Below are positions 7,148 through 13,969 of a DNA stretch of 14,024 bases, in pieces. The notes beneath the pieces were generated by a model. That model had not been told where the DNA came from and did no database searches. It saw only the letters and a program-made list of their open reading frames with translations. Position 1 is the stretch's first letter; every line of letters begins with the position of its first letter. The DNA lies in contig DAXETX010000376.1 in the NCBI GenBank assembly GCA_051155735.1, positions 1 to 14,024 on the forward strand, in the 5' to 3' direction. The stretch is from JASJCP01 sp051155735. Lineage in GTDB: Bacteria > Cyanobacteriota > Cyanobacteriia > Cyanobacteriales > Xenococcaceae. A program made the position numbers and the translations under genes.

Positions 7148-7180
7148 TAATAGCTAGAAGCTAATAGCTAATAGCTAGTT
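7146..7180. repeat. Heptamer tandem array (GCTAATA-type, five units)
   Basis: Five consecutive 7-bp units in perfect register: GCTAATA, GCTAGAA, GCTAATA, GCTAATA, GCTAGTT. It directly abuts the right end of the 7060-7147 repeat. Heptameric short tandem repeats (STRR) are well known in cyanobacterial intergenic DNA; no function is assigned. Confidence 0.8.
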
Positions 7181-7204
7181 GAAAATCAAATTTCGCCTCA
7201 TTTC

Positions 7205-7228
7205 ACAAAAAATTGCGATTTTAGTCGC
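7205..7228 (-). terminator. Weak intrinsic terminator overlapping the rpoZ stop
   Basis: On the minus strand GCGA (7228-7225), a 6-nt loop containing the last bases of the TAA stop, and TCGC (7218-7215) form a 4-bp GC-rich stem followed by AATTTTTTG. The stem is short, so termination would be inefficient and read-through into the downstream gene is possible. Confidence 0.35.
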
Positions 7229-7448
7229 CTAAAATATCTTTTTGAGTTAATTCGTCAGACATTTCGATAATGGCACGAATCGGTGGCTTCATCATCGGGT
7301 CTTCAAAGTTATCAATATCTTCATAACGACGACGTTTGGCTCTGTTAGCTACTTGAACTGTAATTCGGTAGCGATTAGATGCATTATTCATTAATTCATC
7401 GGCACGAAACATAATCTGAGAAGAGTCAAAGTTACTTTTTTTCTGCAT
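7221..7448 (-). CDS. rpoZ: DNA-directed RNA polymerase omega subunit
   Basis: This is the 75-residue cyanobacterial omega subunit (also called Ycf61), which wraps the beta-prime C-terminus and assists core enzyme assembly; in Synechocystis it has been linked to recruitment of the primary sigma factor. The sequence reads FDSSQIMFRADELMNNASNR (7-26), YRITVQVANRAKRRRYEDID (27-46), then MMKPPIRAIIEMSDELTQKDI, matching the family over its full length. The start ATG at 7448 agrees with family length. The gene is divergent from hisB with a 271-bp shared upstream region. Downstream on the same strand, after a repeat-filled 294-bp gap, lie an unknown gene and a DUF1818 gene. A weak terminator overlaps its stop. 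Confidence 0.95.
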   Translation of the reverse strand: MQKKSNFDSSQIMFRADELMNNASNRYRITVQVANRAKRRRYEDIDNFEDPMMKPPIRAIIEMSDELTQKDILGD

Positions 7449-7590
7449 CTGTATAGCCTAACTATCTTCAAAAAAATTACACAATCAATCTCGCTTCTAG
7501 TTTAGCAGTATTACTGATAATGATGAAAAGGACAGAAATCCCCCTAGGATGGAGATATCAACTACTGGTCAAAGAGAAGTAGCGTTCTAG

Positions 7591-7596
7591 TATGAT
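7591..7596 (+). promoter_or_regulatory. Possible -10 element for hisB
   Basis: TATGAT at 7591-7596 resembles a -10 box, but the -35 region is poor (TGGTCA at a 19-bp spacing). If used, the hisB leader would be about 115 nt and would include the 7631-7656 hairpin. Confidence 0.2.
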
Positions 7597-7630
7597 AAAG
7601 CTTAGTTGAATTAGTTTTACAAAGTCGAAG

Positions 7631-7656
7631 GTACGCCGTCTTTTCAAGACGAGTAC
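7631..7656 (+). promoter_or_regulatory. Hairpin in the hisB leader
   Basis: CGTCTT (7637-7642), loop TTC, AAGACG (7646-7651) form a perfect 6-bp stem, extended after a small asymmetric internal loop by GTAC (7631-7634) pairing with GTAC (7653-7656). It ends 63 nt before the hisB ATG. There is no following T-run, so it is not a classic terminator; it could be an operator or an mRNA element. Confidence 0.4.
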
Positions 7657-7719
7657 TTTAAATCTAGCTTTTGAGCGACTTTTTGTAATTAATTTTAAAC
7701 CTTAGTCATCTACCAAGCA

Positions 7720-8364
7720 ATGCCCACTACAGAATCTACAACCCCCAATTTTTCTCCTTCTCAATCCTTAGTTTTATCTCGTACTGCCTCTGTGAGACGA
7801 ACCACCAAAGAAACTGATGTAAAAGTAACAGTAAATCTTGATGGTCAGGGAAAATGTCATGCTGCTACGGGTATTCCCTTTCTCGATCATATGCTCCAGC
7901 AAATAGCTTCCCATGGACTACTCGATCTAGAGGTAACAGCAACAGGAGATCTCGAAGTTGACGATCATCATACTAACGAAGATGTCGGTATTACTTTCGG
8001 TCAGGCTCTAGCTCAAGCTCTTGGCGATCGCCAAGGGATTGCTCGTTTTGGTCACTTTGTTGCCCCTTTAGATGAGTCTTTGATTCAAGTCGCCCTAGAT
8101 TTTTCAGGACGCCCCCATCTTAGTTATAGTCTAAATATACCCACTCAAAGAGTTGGCACTTACGATACGCAATTGGTTAGAGAATTTTTCGTGGCTGTTG
8201 TCAACCACTCGCAAATGACACTCCATATGCGTCAGCTAGAGGGAATTAACTCCCACCATATTATTGAAGCAGCTTTTAAAGCTTTTGCTCGTGGGATGAG
8301 AATGGCATTGGCAATCGATCCCCGTCGGGCTAATACGATTCCTAGCTCTAAAGGTGTGCTGTAA
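7720..8364 (+). CDS. hisB: Imidazoleglycerol-phosphate dehydratase
   Basis: The enzyme dehydrates imidazole glycerol phosphate to imidazole acetol phosphate, the sixth step of histidine synthesis, in the cytoplasm as a manganese-dependent oligomer. It is the monofunctional form (214 residues, no fused phosphatase). Family motifs are all present: FLDHMLQQIASHG (54-66), DDHHTNEDVG (81-90, His/His/Glu metal ligands), DFSGRP (127-132), and NSHHIIEAAFKAFARGMRMA (177-196, second metal-binding set with H179/H180 and E183). The first 20 or so residues are a variable polar extension. The ATG at 7720 is the only sensible start; no strong Shine-Dalgarno is visible. A hairpin lies in its leader. A dienelactone-hydrolase gene follows after 27 bp and may be co-transcribed, although it has no known histidine role. 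Confidence 0.97.
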   Translation: MPTTESTTPNFSPSQSLVLSRTASVRRTTKETDVKVTVNLDGQGKCHAATGIPFLDHMLQQIASHGLLDLEVTATGDLEVDDHHTNEDVGITFGQALAQALGDRQGIARFGHFVAPLDESLIQVALDFSGRPHLSYSLNIPTQRVGTYDTQLVREFFVAVVNHSQMTLHMRQLEGINSHHIIEAAFKAFARGMRMALAIDPRRANTIPSSKGVL

Positions 8365-8391
8365 TGATCAATGTTCAATGATTAATGAGCG

Positions 8392-9120
8392 ATGATTTCT
8401 TCTAAATTAGTTCAAGTTCCTAACGGTGATTTGGCAATAGATGCTTATTTAGCGATGCCTCAAACCTCAGAAAAATATCCTGCTGTAATAGTTATTCAAG
8501 AAATATTTGGCGTAAATGAGCATATTCGCGATATTACTCGAAGAATTGCCCAACAAGGCTATGTGGCAATTGCTCCTGCTATCTATCAAAGGCAAGCTCC
8601 TGGTTTTGAAGTCGGATATACTGCTGAAGCTTTACAACTCGGCAGAGAATATAAAAATCAAACTCAAGCTGATGAATTGCTAAGGGATATTCAAGCTACC
8701 ATTAAGTATCTCTATGAGTTACCACAAGTCAAAACTACAGGAGTGGGAACAGTGGGCTTTTGTTTTGGTGGTCATGTAACTTATCTTGCTGCAACGTTAA
8801 AGGAGATTAAGGCGACGGCTTCTTTTTATGGCGCACAAATTGTTAATTGGTGTCCTGGTGGCGGTGAACCAACCATTACTCGTACTAAGGATATTAAAGG
8901 GACAATTTATGGTTTCTTTGGTACTGCTGATTCTTTGATCCCTAATGAACAAGTAGCTCGAATTGCAGCAGAATTAGAAAAATATCAGATATCCCATCAG
9001 ATATTCCGCTATGAAGGTGCAGATCATGGCTTTATGTGCGACAAGCGCGATAGTTATAACCCAGAAGCAGCCCAAGATGCTTGGCAGAAAATGCTAGACT
9101 TATTTAGCTTCAAGTTATAA
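8392..9120 (+). CDS. Dienelactone hydrolase family protein
   Basis: A 242-residue alpha/beta hydrolase of the dienelactone hydrolase family, probably cytoplasmic. The catalytic residues are visible: nucleophile C124 in the elbow GFCFGGH (122-128), D180 in FFGTADSLIP, and H212 in EGADHGFMC (208-216). E37 in VIQEIFGVNEHI is the family glutamate that activates the cysteine. The N-terminal substrate-shaping segment AYLAMPQ is also typical. Chlorocatechol breakdown is unlikely here because no aromatic-degradation genes are nearby; the natural substrate in cyanobacteria is not established. The ATG at 8392 fits family length. The 27-bp leader after hisB contains four other ATGs, each opening a frame of only four to six codons. 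An S1-domain gene follows after 44 bp on the same strand. Confidence 0.9.
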   Translation: MISSKLVQVPNGDLAIDAYLAMPQTSEKYPAVIVIQEIFGVNEHIRDITRRIAQQGYVAIAPAIYQRQAPGFEVGYTAEALQLGREYKNQTQADELLRDIQATIKYLYELPQVKTTGVGTVGFCFGGHVTYLAATLKEIKATASFYGAQIVNWCPGGGEPTITRTKDIKGTIYGFFGTADSLIPNEQVARIAAELEKYQISHQIFRYEGADHGFMCDKRDSYNPEAAQDAWQKMLDLFSFKL

Positions 9121-9164
9121 CTCCGATTCGATAACTCGTAACGTTTCACTAATCACTTAACACA

Positions 9165-10070
9165 ATGAATTCTGATCCAGCTTCTTCTGCCAATTCTCCC
9201 TCCTTTTCTATGGATGACTTTGCTCAAGCCTTAGAACAATACGATTATCAATTTTCTAAGGGACAAATCATCAAAGGAAAGGTGATTCAATATGATTCTG
9301 AAGGAGCATACGTCGATATTGGCGGTAAATCTCCCGCTTTCCTCCCTAAAAGAGAAGCAGCTTTAGAAGCTATCGAAGATTTAGCCCTAGTTGTCCCGCT
9401 TAATGAAGAATTCGAGTTTCTGATTATTAAAGAACAAAACGCTGAAGGACAAGTTACTCTTTCCTTGCGCCAACTCCAAATTCAAGCAGCATGGGATCAG
9501 ATCGCAGAAATGGCAGATAGTGGTAAATCGACTCAAATCAGAGTTACAGGAGTTAATAAGGGAGGCATAACAGGAGAAGTTGCAGGATTACGAGGCTTTA
9601 TTCCGCGATCGCATTTGCAACAACGAGATAATTTAGATTCTTTAATCGGACAGTTATTAACTGCTACTTTTCTCGAAGTTAACCCCGAACAACGAAAGTT
9701 GGTTTTATCCCAACGGGATGCAATGCGGGCTGCTGCCTTAACAAAAATTGAAGCAGGAGCATTAGTCACAGGTAAAATCGTTAACATGAAACCTTATGGG
9801 GTTTTTGTCGATCTTGATGGAGTTACAGGATTGCTCCATATTAAAGAAGTTAGTGGTACTCACATCGACTCTCTGACGACTATTTTTAAAGTGGGGCAAG
9901 AAATTAAAGTAGTTATTGCGCAAGTTGATGAATATAGCAATCGCCTCTCTCTATCTACTAAAGTCTTAGAAGAATATCCAGGAGAATTGTTAGAAAAATT
10001 CGATCAGGTAATGGCAACAGCAGATGAGAGACTGGCAAAAGTTCAAGCTGAAAAAGACGAGAAGAAGTAA
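9165..10070 (+). CDS. 30S ribosomal protein S1-type protein with three S1 domains (Rps1B-like)
   Basis: This 301-residue RNA-binding protein contains three S1 (OB-fold) domains at about 32-103 (GQIIKGKVIQYDSEGAYVDIGGKSPAFLP split over 33-61), 119-185 (GEVAGLRGFIPRSHL, LSQRDAM) and 196-267 (GKIVNMKPYGVFVDL and GLLHIKEVS, ending LSLSTKVLEE). A charged C-terminal helix ends KDEKK. Cyanobacteria carry short S1 proteins with three domains instead of the six of E. coli, usually as two paralogues, Rps1A and Rps1B. The divergent first-domain motif and short tail look to me more like Rps1B, but this is a judgement. The role is mRNA binding at the 30S subunit, possibly in initiation without Shine-Dalgarno sequences, which fits the weak ribosome binding sites of this window. 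The third domain is the most canonical. Confidence 0.92.
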   Translation: MNSDPASSANSPSFSMDDFAQALEQYDYQFSKGQIIKGKVIQYDSEGAYVDIGGKSPAFLPKREAALEAIEDLALVVPLNEEFEFLIIKEQNAEGQVTLSLRQLQIQAAWDQIAEMADSGKSTQIRVTGVNKGGITGEVAGLRGFIPRSHLQQRDNLDSLIGQLLTATFLEVNPEQRKLVLSQRDAMRAAALTKIEAGALVTGKIVNMKPYGVFVDLDGVTGLLHIKEVSGTHIDSLTTIFKVGQEIKVVIAQVDEYSNRLSLSTKVLEEYPGELLEKFDQVMATADERLAKVQAEKDEKK

Positions 10071-10100
10071 TTAAAATTACCGCCTGAAAAAAACTACGCT

Positions 10101-10186
10101 GTTGGCTATAAGCTCAATTGGCATATTGCGGGAAAATTCATAATAGTGAGTTTTTTCATCAGATAAGTGGAGGCGTTAAACCAGAC
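10101..10186. repeat. Diverged dispersed repeat, copy 2
   Basis: This 86-bp segment aligns with 7060-7147 in the same orientation: 19/25 at the left end and 20/22 at the right end (AAGTGGAGGCGTTAAACCAG plus 2 nt), with a more diverged middle. It has lost the palindromic core seen in copy 1. It lies in the gap between the S1 gene and the FAD oxidoreductase and overlaps the spurious TTG-initiated extension of the latter's frame. Confidence 0.55.
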
Positions 10187-10264
10187 ATAAGCTTAAAAAT
10201 CGCTCATCTATTACCCACTAATCATCGATTACTATTAACCTTAACTTTAGTCTCATTCTGCTTA

Positions 10265-11326
10265 ATGGTCGATTCTATTTTACCCACTAACGATCCCAGT
10301 GTTTATGATGTCGTCATAATCGGGGCTGGTTTGTCGGGATTAACCTGCGCCCGAACTTTACAACAGCAAGGATGCCGAGTAATTATTCTTGATAAATCTC
10401 GTGGCGTGGGTGGTAGAGTTGCTACTAGAAGATTTGAGCGTATTCCCTTAGATCATGGTCTGCCCGCTCTAGAAATTCAAGGTTTAAACACAGAAAATTT
10501 AATCCAACTACTGCAACAAGCTAAAATTTTGCAACCTTGGCAAGCTAGGATATATGAACTTGATGCTAACGATCATCTTCAAGAAAGCAACTATCGAAAG
10601 CGTTATATTGCCAATGCAGGAATTACAGCGATCGCTAAATATTTGGCTACAGATTTAGCTATCTATAAGCAATGCGGAGTTACAAGCCTTAAGATTGAAA
10701 AAAACTGCTCTTGGGAGATTACCTATCACTCAAACAATAAGTTTGCCCATATTTACTCTAAAAAACTGGTAATTGCGATTCCTGCACCCCAAACAGCAAC
10801 ACTTTTAACTCCATTAAGCAAGCAACTTCCATTAGATTTTTTAGCTCAGTTACAGTCAGTAACTTTTGCACCTTGTATTGCCGTGATGGCTGAGTATGAT
10901 CGTAAATATTTAGCTCAGTTACCAAGTTGGCAAGGCGTCAATTTAAAATCTCATTCCGATCTAGCTTGGATTGCTTTAGATAGTAGCAAAAGACAGCAGC
11001 CAACTAAACCAGTCTTTGTACTGCACAGTACCCCTCAATTGGCGCAAAACCATCTAGAAACTTCCGATTTAAGCCCAATTGGAACATCTTTACTCCAAAC
11101 GGCAGCATCTCTTTTACTCCCTTGGTTAAATTCGCCCCAAAAATTACAAGTACATCGCTGGCGATATGCTATTCCTCAACAGCATTTAGCAATACCTTAT
11201 CTAGGGACAAACACTCCCTTACCTCTAGTTTGTTGTGGTGATTGGTGTCAAGGAAATAATGTCGAAAGTGCTTTGACATCTGGCTTACTAGCAGGTAACT
11301 TTATCTACCAACAAATAAAAGACTAA
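10265..11326 (+). CDS. Renalase-like FAD-dependent NAD(P)-binding oxidoreductase
   Basis: From the ATG at 10265 the product has 353 residues. The N-terminus carries a Rossmann FAD-binding motif VVIIGAGLSGLTCA (16-29, GxGxxG at 20-25), then DKSRGVGGRVATRR (43-56), the second-strand acidic residue plus the GG-R-T motif of the amine-oxidase/renalase group. Near the C-terminus LVCCGDWCQGNNVESALTSG is the closing FAD-contact motif. The frame stays open upstream to a TTG at 10118, adding 49 codons, but that part lies in a dispersed repeat and has no family similarity, so the internal ATG is preferred. Renalase-type enzymes oxidise reduced nicotinamide isomers; in cyanobacteria the substrate is untested. 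The last 26 bp overlap the 3' end of the convergent EamA gene, and no terminator is seen between them. Confidence 0.85.
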   Translation: MVDSILPTNDPSVYDVVIIGAGLSGLTCARTLQQQGCRVIILDKSRGVGGRVATRRFERIPLDHGLPALEIQGLNTENLIQLLQQAKILQPWQARIYELDANDHLQESNYRKRYIANAGITAIAKYLATDLAIYKQCGVTSLKIEKNCSWEITYHSNNKFAHIYSKKLVIAIPAPQTATLLTPLSKQLPLDFLAQLQSVTFAPCIAVMAEYDRKYLAQLPSWQGVNLKSHSDLAWIALDSSKRQQPTKPVFVLHSTPQLAQNHLETSDLSPIGTSLLQTAASLLLPWLNSPQKLQVHRWRYAIPQQHLAIPYLGTNTPLPLVCCGDWCQGNNVESALTSGLLAGNFIYQQIKD

Positions 11327-12209
11327 TTCCTGCGATCGCAATTAAAACTCCTAAAATAGACCGTAAACTCACTTTTTCTCCCATAATAAAAGCCAAAGGA
11401 ATGATAAAAATCGGGCTAGTAGCCAACAGAGTTTGAGCAATTCCCGTGGGCGCAAATTTTAACGAAGTTTGCTGTAACCAAATACCTAAATAAGTGCTAG
11501 CAAAAGCAGCTAAAGTAATTGTTCCCAAAATGCGCCATGATAAAAGATTAATTTGGGGCGAGGATGACTTTTGAAACCAAGGAACTACTCCCAAAAAAAA
11601 TACTATTGCTGTTCCTCCTAATAATCTAATTAAGCTACTTTCTAGAGGGCTAATATCAGAATTTATTAACGCGATACGAGATAATACTGCACCACTAGCT
11701 TGACTAATTGCTGCTAAACTACCCCAAATAATACCTTTGACAATCCGCAAATTACTATTTAATTCCAAAGCATTTCTCTCACTAATTACCCATGCTATAC
11801 CCAATAAAGTTAAAAATATCCCCCACCAAGCTATTGGATTTAAAGCTTCTCCAATTATTATCCAAGCTAACAAAGCACTTAAAGGCGGAGCTAAAGTTTC
11901 TAAGAGTAAAGTCCGTCTAGCTCCTAAATTATTTAATGCCAAAAAATAAGCCGTATCTCCTAAACCAATACCAATTATGCCACTAAGAGATAATAAAAAA
12001 ACCGAAAATATAGTAAAGCTGTTAGTTGTTATTTCTTGAAACAATAAAGTAAGTAAAATAAAGGCGATCGCAATAATCCCTTTAAAAAAATTTAATTGTA
12101 AAGGAGGCACTCGCTGTCCTAATAAACTATAAATAACAGCAGAAATAGCCCACAAAAATGCTGCGGTTAAAGCCGATAATTCACCAATATAGTTATTCAA
12201 ATTAGCCAA
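11301..12209 (-). CDS. EamA/DMT-family membrane transporter
   Basis: A 302-residue inner-membrane protein with ten predicted hydrophobic helices arranged as two EamA repeats (about 7-143 and 155-300). The first repeat ends with GEALNPIAWWGIFLTLLGIAW and the second with GEKVSLRSILGVLIAIAGISLLFV; this paired GE...G...L.GI pattern is diagnostic of the drug/metabolite transporter superfamily. ALNNLGARRTLLLETLAPPLSALLAW (first half) mirrors QTSLKFAPTGIAQTLLATSPIFIIPLAF (second half). Members export amino acids or other small metabolites; the substrate cannot be predicted. It converges on the FAD oxidoreductase with 26 bp of 3' overlap and diverges from the GH57 gene over 108 bp. A 12-bp palindrome sits 11 nt upstream of its ATG (12209). 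Confidence 0.92.
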   Translation of the reverse strand: MANLNNYIGELSALTAAFLWAISAVIYSLLGQRVPPLQLNFFKGIIAIAFILLTLLFQEITTNSFTIFSVFLLSLSGIIGIGLGDTAYFLALNNLGARRTLLLETLAPPLSALLAWIIIGEALNPIAWWGIFLTLLGIAWVISERNALELNSNLRIVKGIIWGSLAAISQASGAVLSRIALINSDISPLESSLIRLLGGTAIVFFLGVVPWFQKSSSPQINLLSWRILGTITLAAFASTYLGIWLQQTSLKFAPTGIAQTLLATSPIFIIPLAFIMGEKVSLRSILGVLIAIAGISLLFVGR

Positions 12210-12219
12210 AAGTAAAGAT

Positions 12220-12231
12220 TCTTAATTAAGA
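12220..12231. promoter_or_regulatory. Palindrome TCTTAATTAAGA upstream of the EamA gene
   Basis: A perfect 12-bp palindrome in the AT-rich 108-bp divergent spacer (12210-12317), 11 nt before the EamA start and 87 nt before the GH57 start. A possible repressor site, but such AT-rich palindromes are common by chance. An AATAAA/TTTATT inverted repeat (12257-12262 / 12268-12273) lies nearby. Confidence 0.25.
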
Positions 12232-12317
12232 TTTTATAAATCAAAATATTTAAACAAATAAAACTTGTTTATTATCCAACAATAGCAACTTATCTCTTTT
12301 AGCCAAAAAACTTCAAC

Positions 12318-13796
12318 ATGATCGAAACAACACTACCAACAAATACTTTAACAGTAACGCGATCGGGATTACCTAACATTTGTGGCTGGGAATCAGAAAT
12401 AACCCAAATAGTTAACCATAATGAGCCAATATTCTTGCCCCATACTAATCTTAATCTAAATAAGATCAAAGCAGGATTTGCTTGCGCCCTTCATATGCAT
12501 CAACCTACTATTCCTGCTGGTGTTAACGGCGAACTAATCTCTAATCTTCAATATATGTTTGAACATCAAGGAGAAGGAGACAATCACAATGCTAGTGTTT
12601 TTGCTTGGTGTTATAGTCGCATGGGAGACTGGATACCCGAATTAGTCACTAATGGTTGCAATCCTCGCATCATGCTGGACTATTCAGGAAATCTACTTTG
12701 GGGTTTACAACAAATGGAACGCCACGATATCCTAGATAATCTCAAAAAAATCACTTGTGACTCTAAATATCAACCTTATGTAGAGTGGTTAGGTACAATG
12801 TGGTCTCATGCTGTAGTTCCCTCTACCCCTATCCCTGACATTAAACTACAAATACAAGCTTGGCAACATTACTTTGCTACCATATTTGGTTACGACGCTC
12901 TGAAAAGAGTCAAAGGTTTTTCGCCACCAGAAATGCATCTTCCCAATCATCCTGACACCCTCTATGAATATATTAAAGCTCTCAAAGAATGTGGTTACCG
13001 TTGGTTACTCGTACAAGAACATTCTGTTGAAAAATTAGATGGCTCAAGATTATGGCACAATGATAAATATATTCCAAATCGACTTGTTGCTCGCAATTCT
13101 CAAGGAGAGAATATCAGCATTACAGCTTTAATTAAAACTCAAGGTTCTGATACCAAACTAGTAGCTCAGATGCAACCGTATCATGAAGCCAAAGGAAAAA
13201 ATAAACAACAATTAGGTAATCTTTTTGTCCCCTCTTGCGTAACCCAAATTGCCGATGGAGAAAACGGTGGAGTCATGATGAACGAATATGCTCGTGATTT
13301 TCAACCTGTTTGGGATGAAATTAAGGATGGTTCTGATGTCGTAGGCTTGAATGGTACTGAATATATTGAACTTTTAGAAGCTGCTGGAGTTAAGCCTGAA
13401 GACTATCCTATTTGTCAAGCAGTAGGGCAACATAAAATTTGGGTTCAAGTAAATCCAGACAAAGCTAACCCTGATGCTGTTGCACAAGCGATAAAAAAAC
13501 TTAAACCCAACGATCCTCAATTTCATATAGACGGCGCATCATGGACTAATGATTTAAGTTGGGTTCGAGGTTATGAAAATGTCCTAGAACCAATGAATCA
13601 ACTCAGTGCAATGTTTCATCAAAAATATGATAAATTGGTTGCTCAAAACCCTACCATAACTCAAACCGATTCATATTTAGAAGCCCTACTTTATGTTCTT
13701 CTGTTAGAGACTAGTTGCTTCCGCTACTGGGGTCAAGGTACTTGGACAAACTACGCAAGAGATTTATATTATCGTGGTGAAAGACTCTTAAAATAA
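12318..13796 (+). CDS. Glycoside hydrolase family 57 protein
   Basis: A 492-residue cytoplasmic protein of the GH57 clan (retaining enzymes acting on alpha-1,4/1,6-glucans). After a variable N-terminus of about 50 residues, the (beta/alpha)7 barrel begins at AGFACALHMHQP (52-63), the family's first conserved region HxHQP. GFSPPEMHLPN (200-210) corresponds to the third region, whose Glu (E205) would be the nucleophile. IADGENGGVM (311-320) corresponds to the fourth region, and D313 is the likely acid/base. The C-terminal helical part (about 430-490, ETSCFRYWGQGTWTNYARDL) is shared by cyanobacterial homologues. The exact activity (amylase, branching enzyme, glucanotransferase) cannot be decided from sequence alone; a role in glycogen metabolism is inference. 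It stands alone, divergent from EamA and convergent with an rRNA operon. The motif-to-residue assignments are by eye. Confidence 0.9.
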   Translation: MIETTLPTNTLTVTRSGLPNICGWESEITQIVNHNEPIFLPHTNLNLNKIKAGFACALHMHQPTIPAGVNGELISNLQYMFEHQGEGDNHNASVFAWCYSRMGDWIPELVTNGCNPRIMLDYSGNLLWGLQQMERHDILDNLKKITCDSKYQPYVEWLGTMWSHAVVPSTPIPDIKLQIQAWQHYFATIFGYDALKRVKGFSPPEMHLPNHPDTLYEYIKALKECGYRWLLVQEHSVEKLDGSRLWHNDKYIPNRLVARNSQGENISITALIKTQGSDTKLVAQMQPYHEAKGKNKQQLGNLFVPSCVTQIADGENGGVMMNEYARDFQPVWDEIKDGSDVVGLNGTEYIELLEAAGVKPEDYPICQAVGQHKIWVQVNPDKANPDAVAQAIKKLKPNDPQFHIDGASWTNDLSWVRGYENVLEPMNQLSAMFHQKYDKLVAQNPTITQTDSYLEALLYVLLLETSCFRYWGQGTWTNYARDLYYRGERLLK

Positions 13797-13898
13797 AATA
13801 ACAAGCGGTTGTGTCTTTAATGCCTCTATCCCCTTGAACAATTAGCTCACTCTTATTAGACTGGTCTAAAAATAAATAATGGTTGATAAGCTAAGACG

Positions 13899-13960
13899 TC
13901 TAAAAAAATAGCCTAAAAAGCCAGAAAGCCCACTTCACTAAGGAAGAGAGCTTTCTGGGG
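13899..13960 (-). terminator. Intrinsic terminator of the rRNA operon
   Basis: On the minus strand, just after the 5S rRNA, CCAGAAAGC (13958-13950) pairs perfectly with GCTTTCTGG (13929-13921). The loop itself folds (CTTC/GAAG at 13946-13943 and 13936-13933). T-rich runs CTTTTTAG and TATTTTTTTAG follow (13920-13899). Strong stem, T-tracts and position all agree. Confidence 0.85.
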
Positions 13961-13969
13961 CAAAACTAA

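Noticed and set aside
7138..7182. CRISPR-like array at the heptamer repeats
   Set aside because: Units are 7 bp with no spacers; it is a simple tandem repeat.
9533..9787. Minus-strand frame inside the S1 gene
   Set aside because: Antisense to three clear S1 domains; no recognisable protein features.
10067..10080. GTAAT-TAAA-ATTAC stem at the end of the S1 gene as a terminator
   Set aside because: Only 5 AT-rich pairs, overlaps the stop codon and has no T-run.
11737..11949. Plus-strand frame inside the EamA gene
   Set aside because: Antisense to conserved transmembrane repeats; low-complexity composition.
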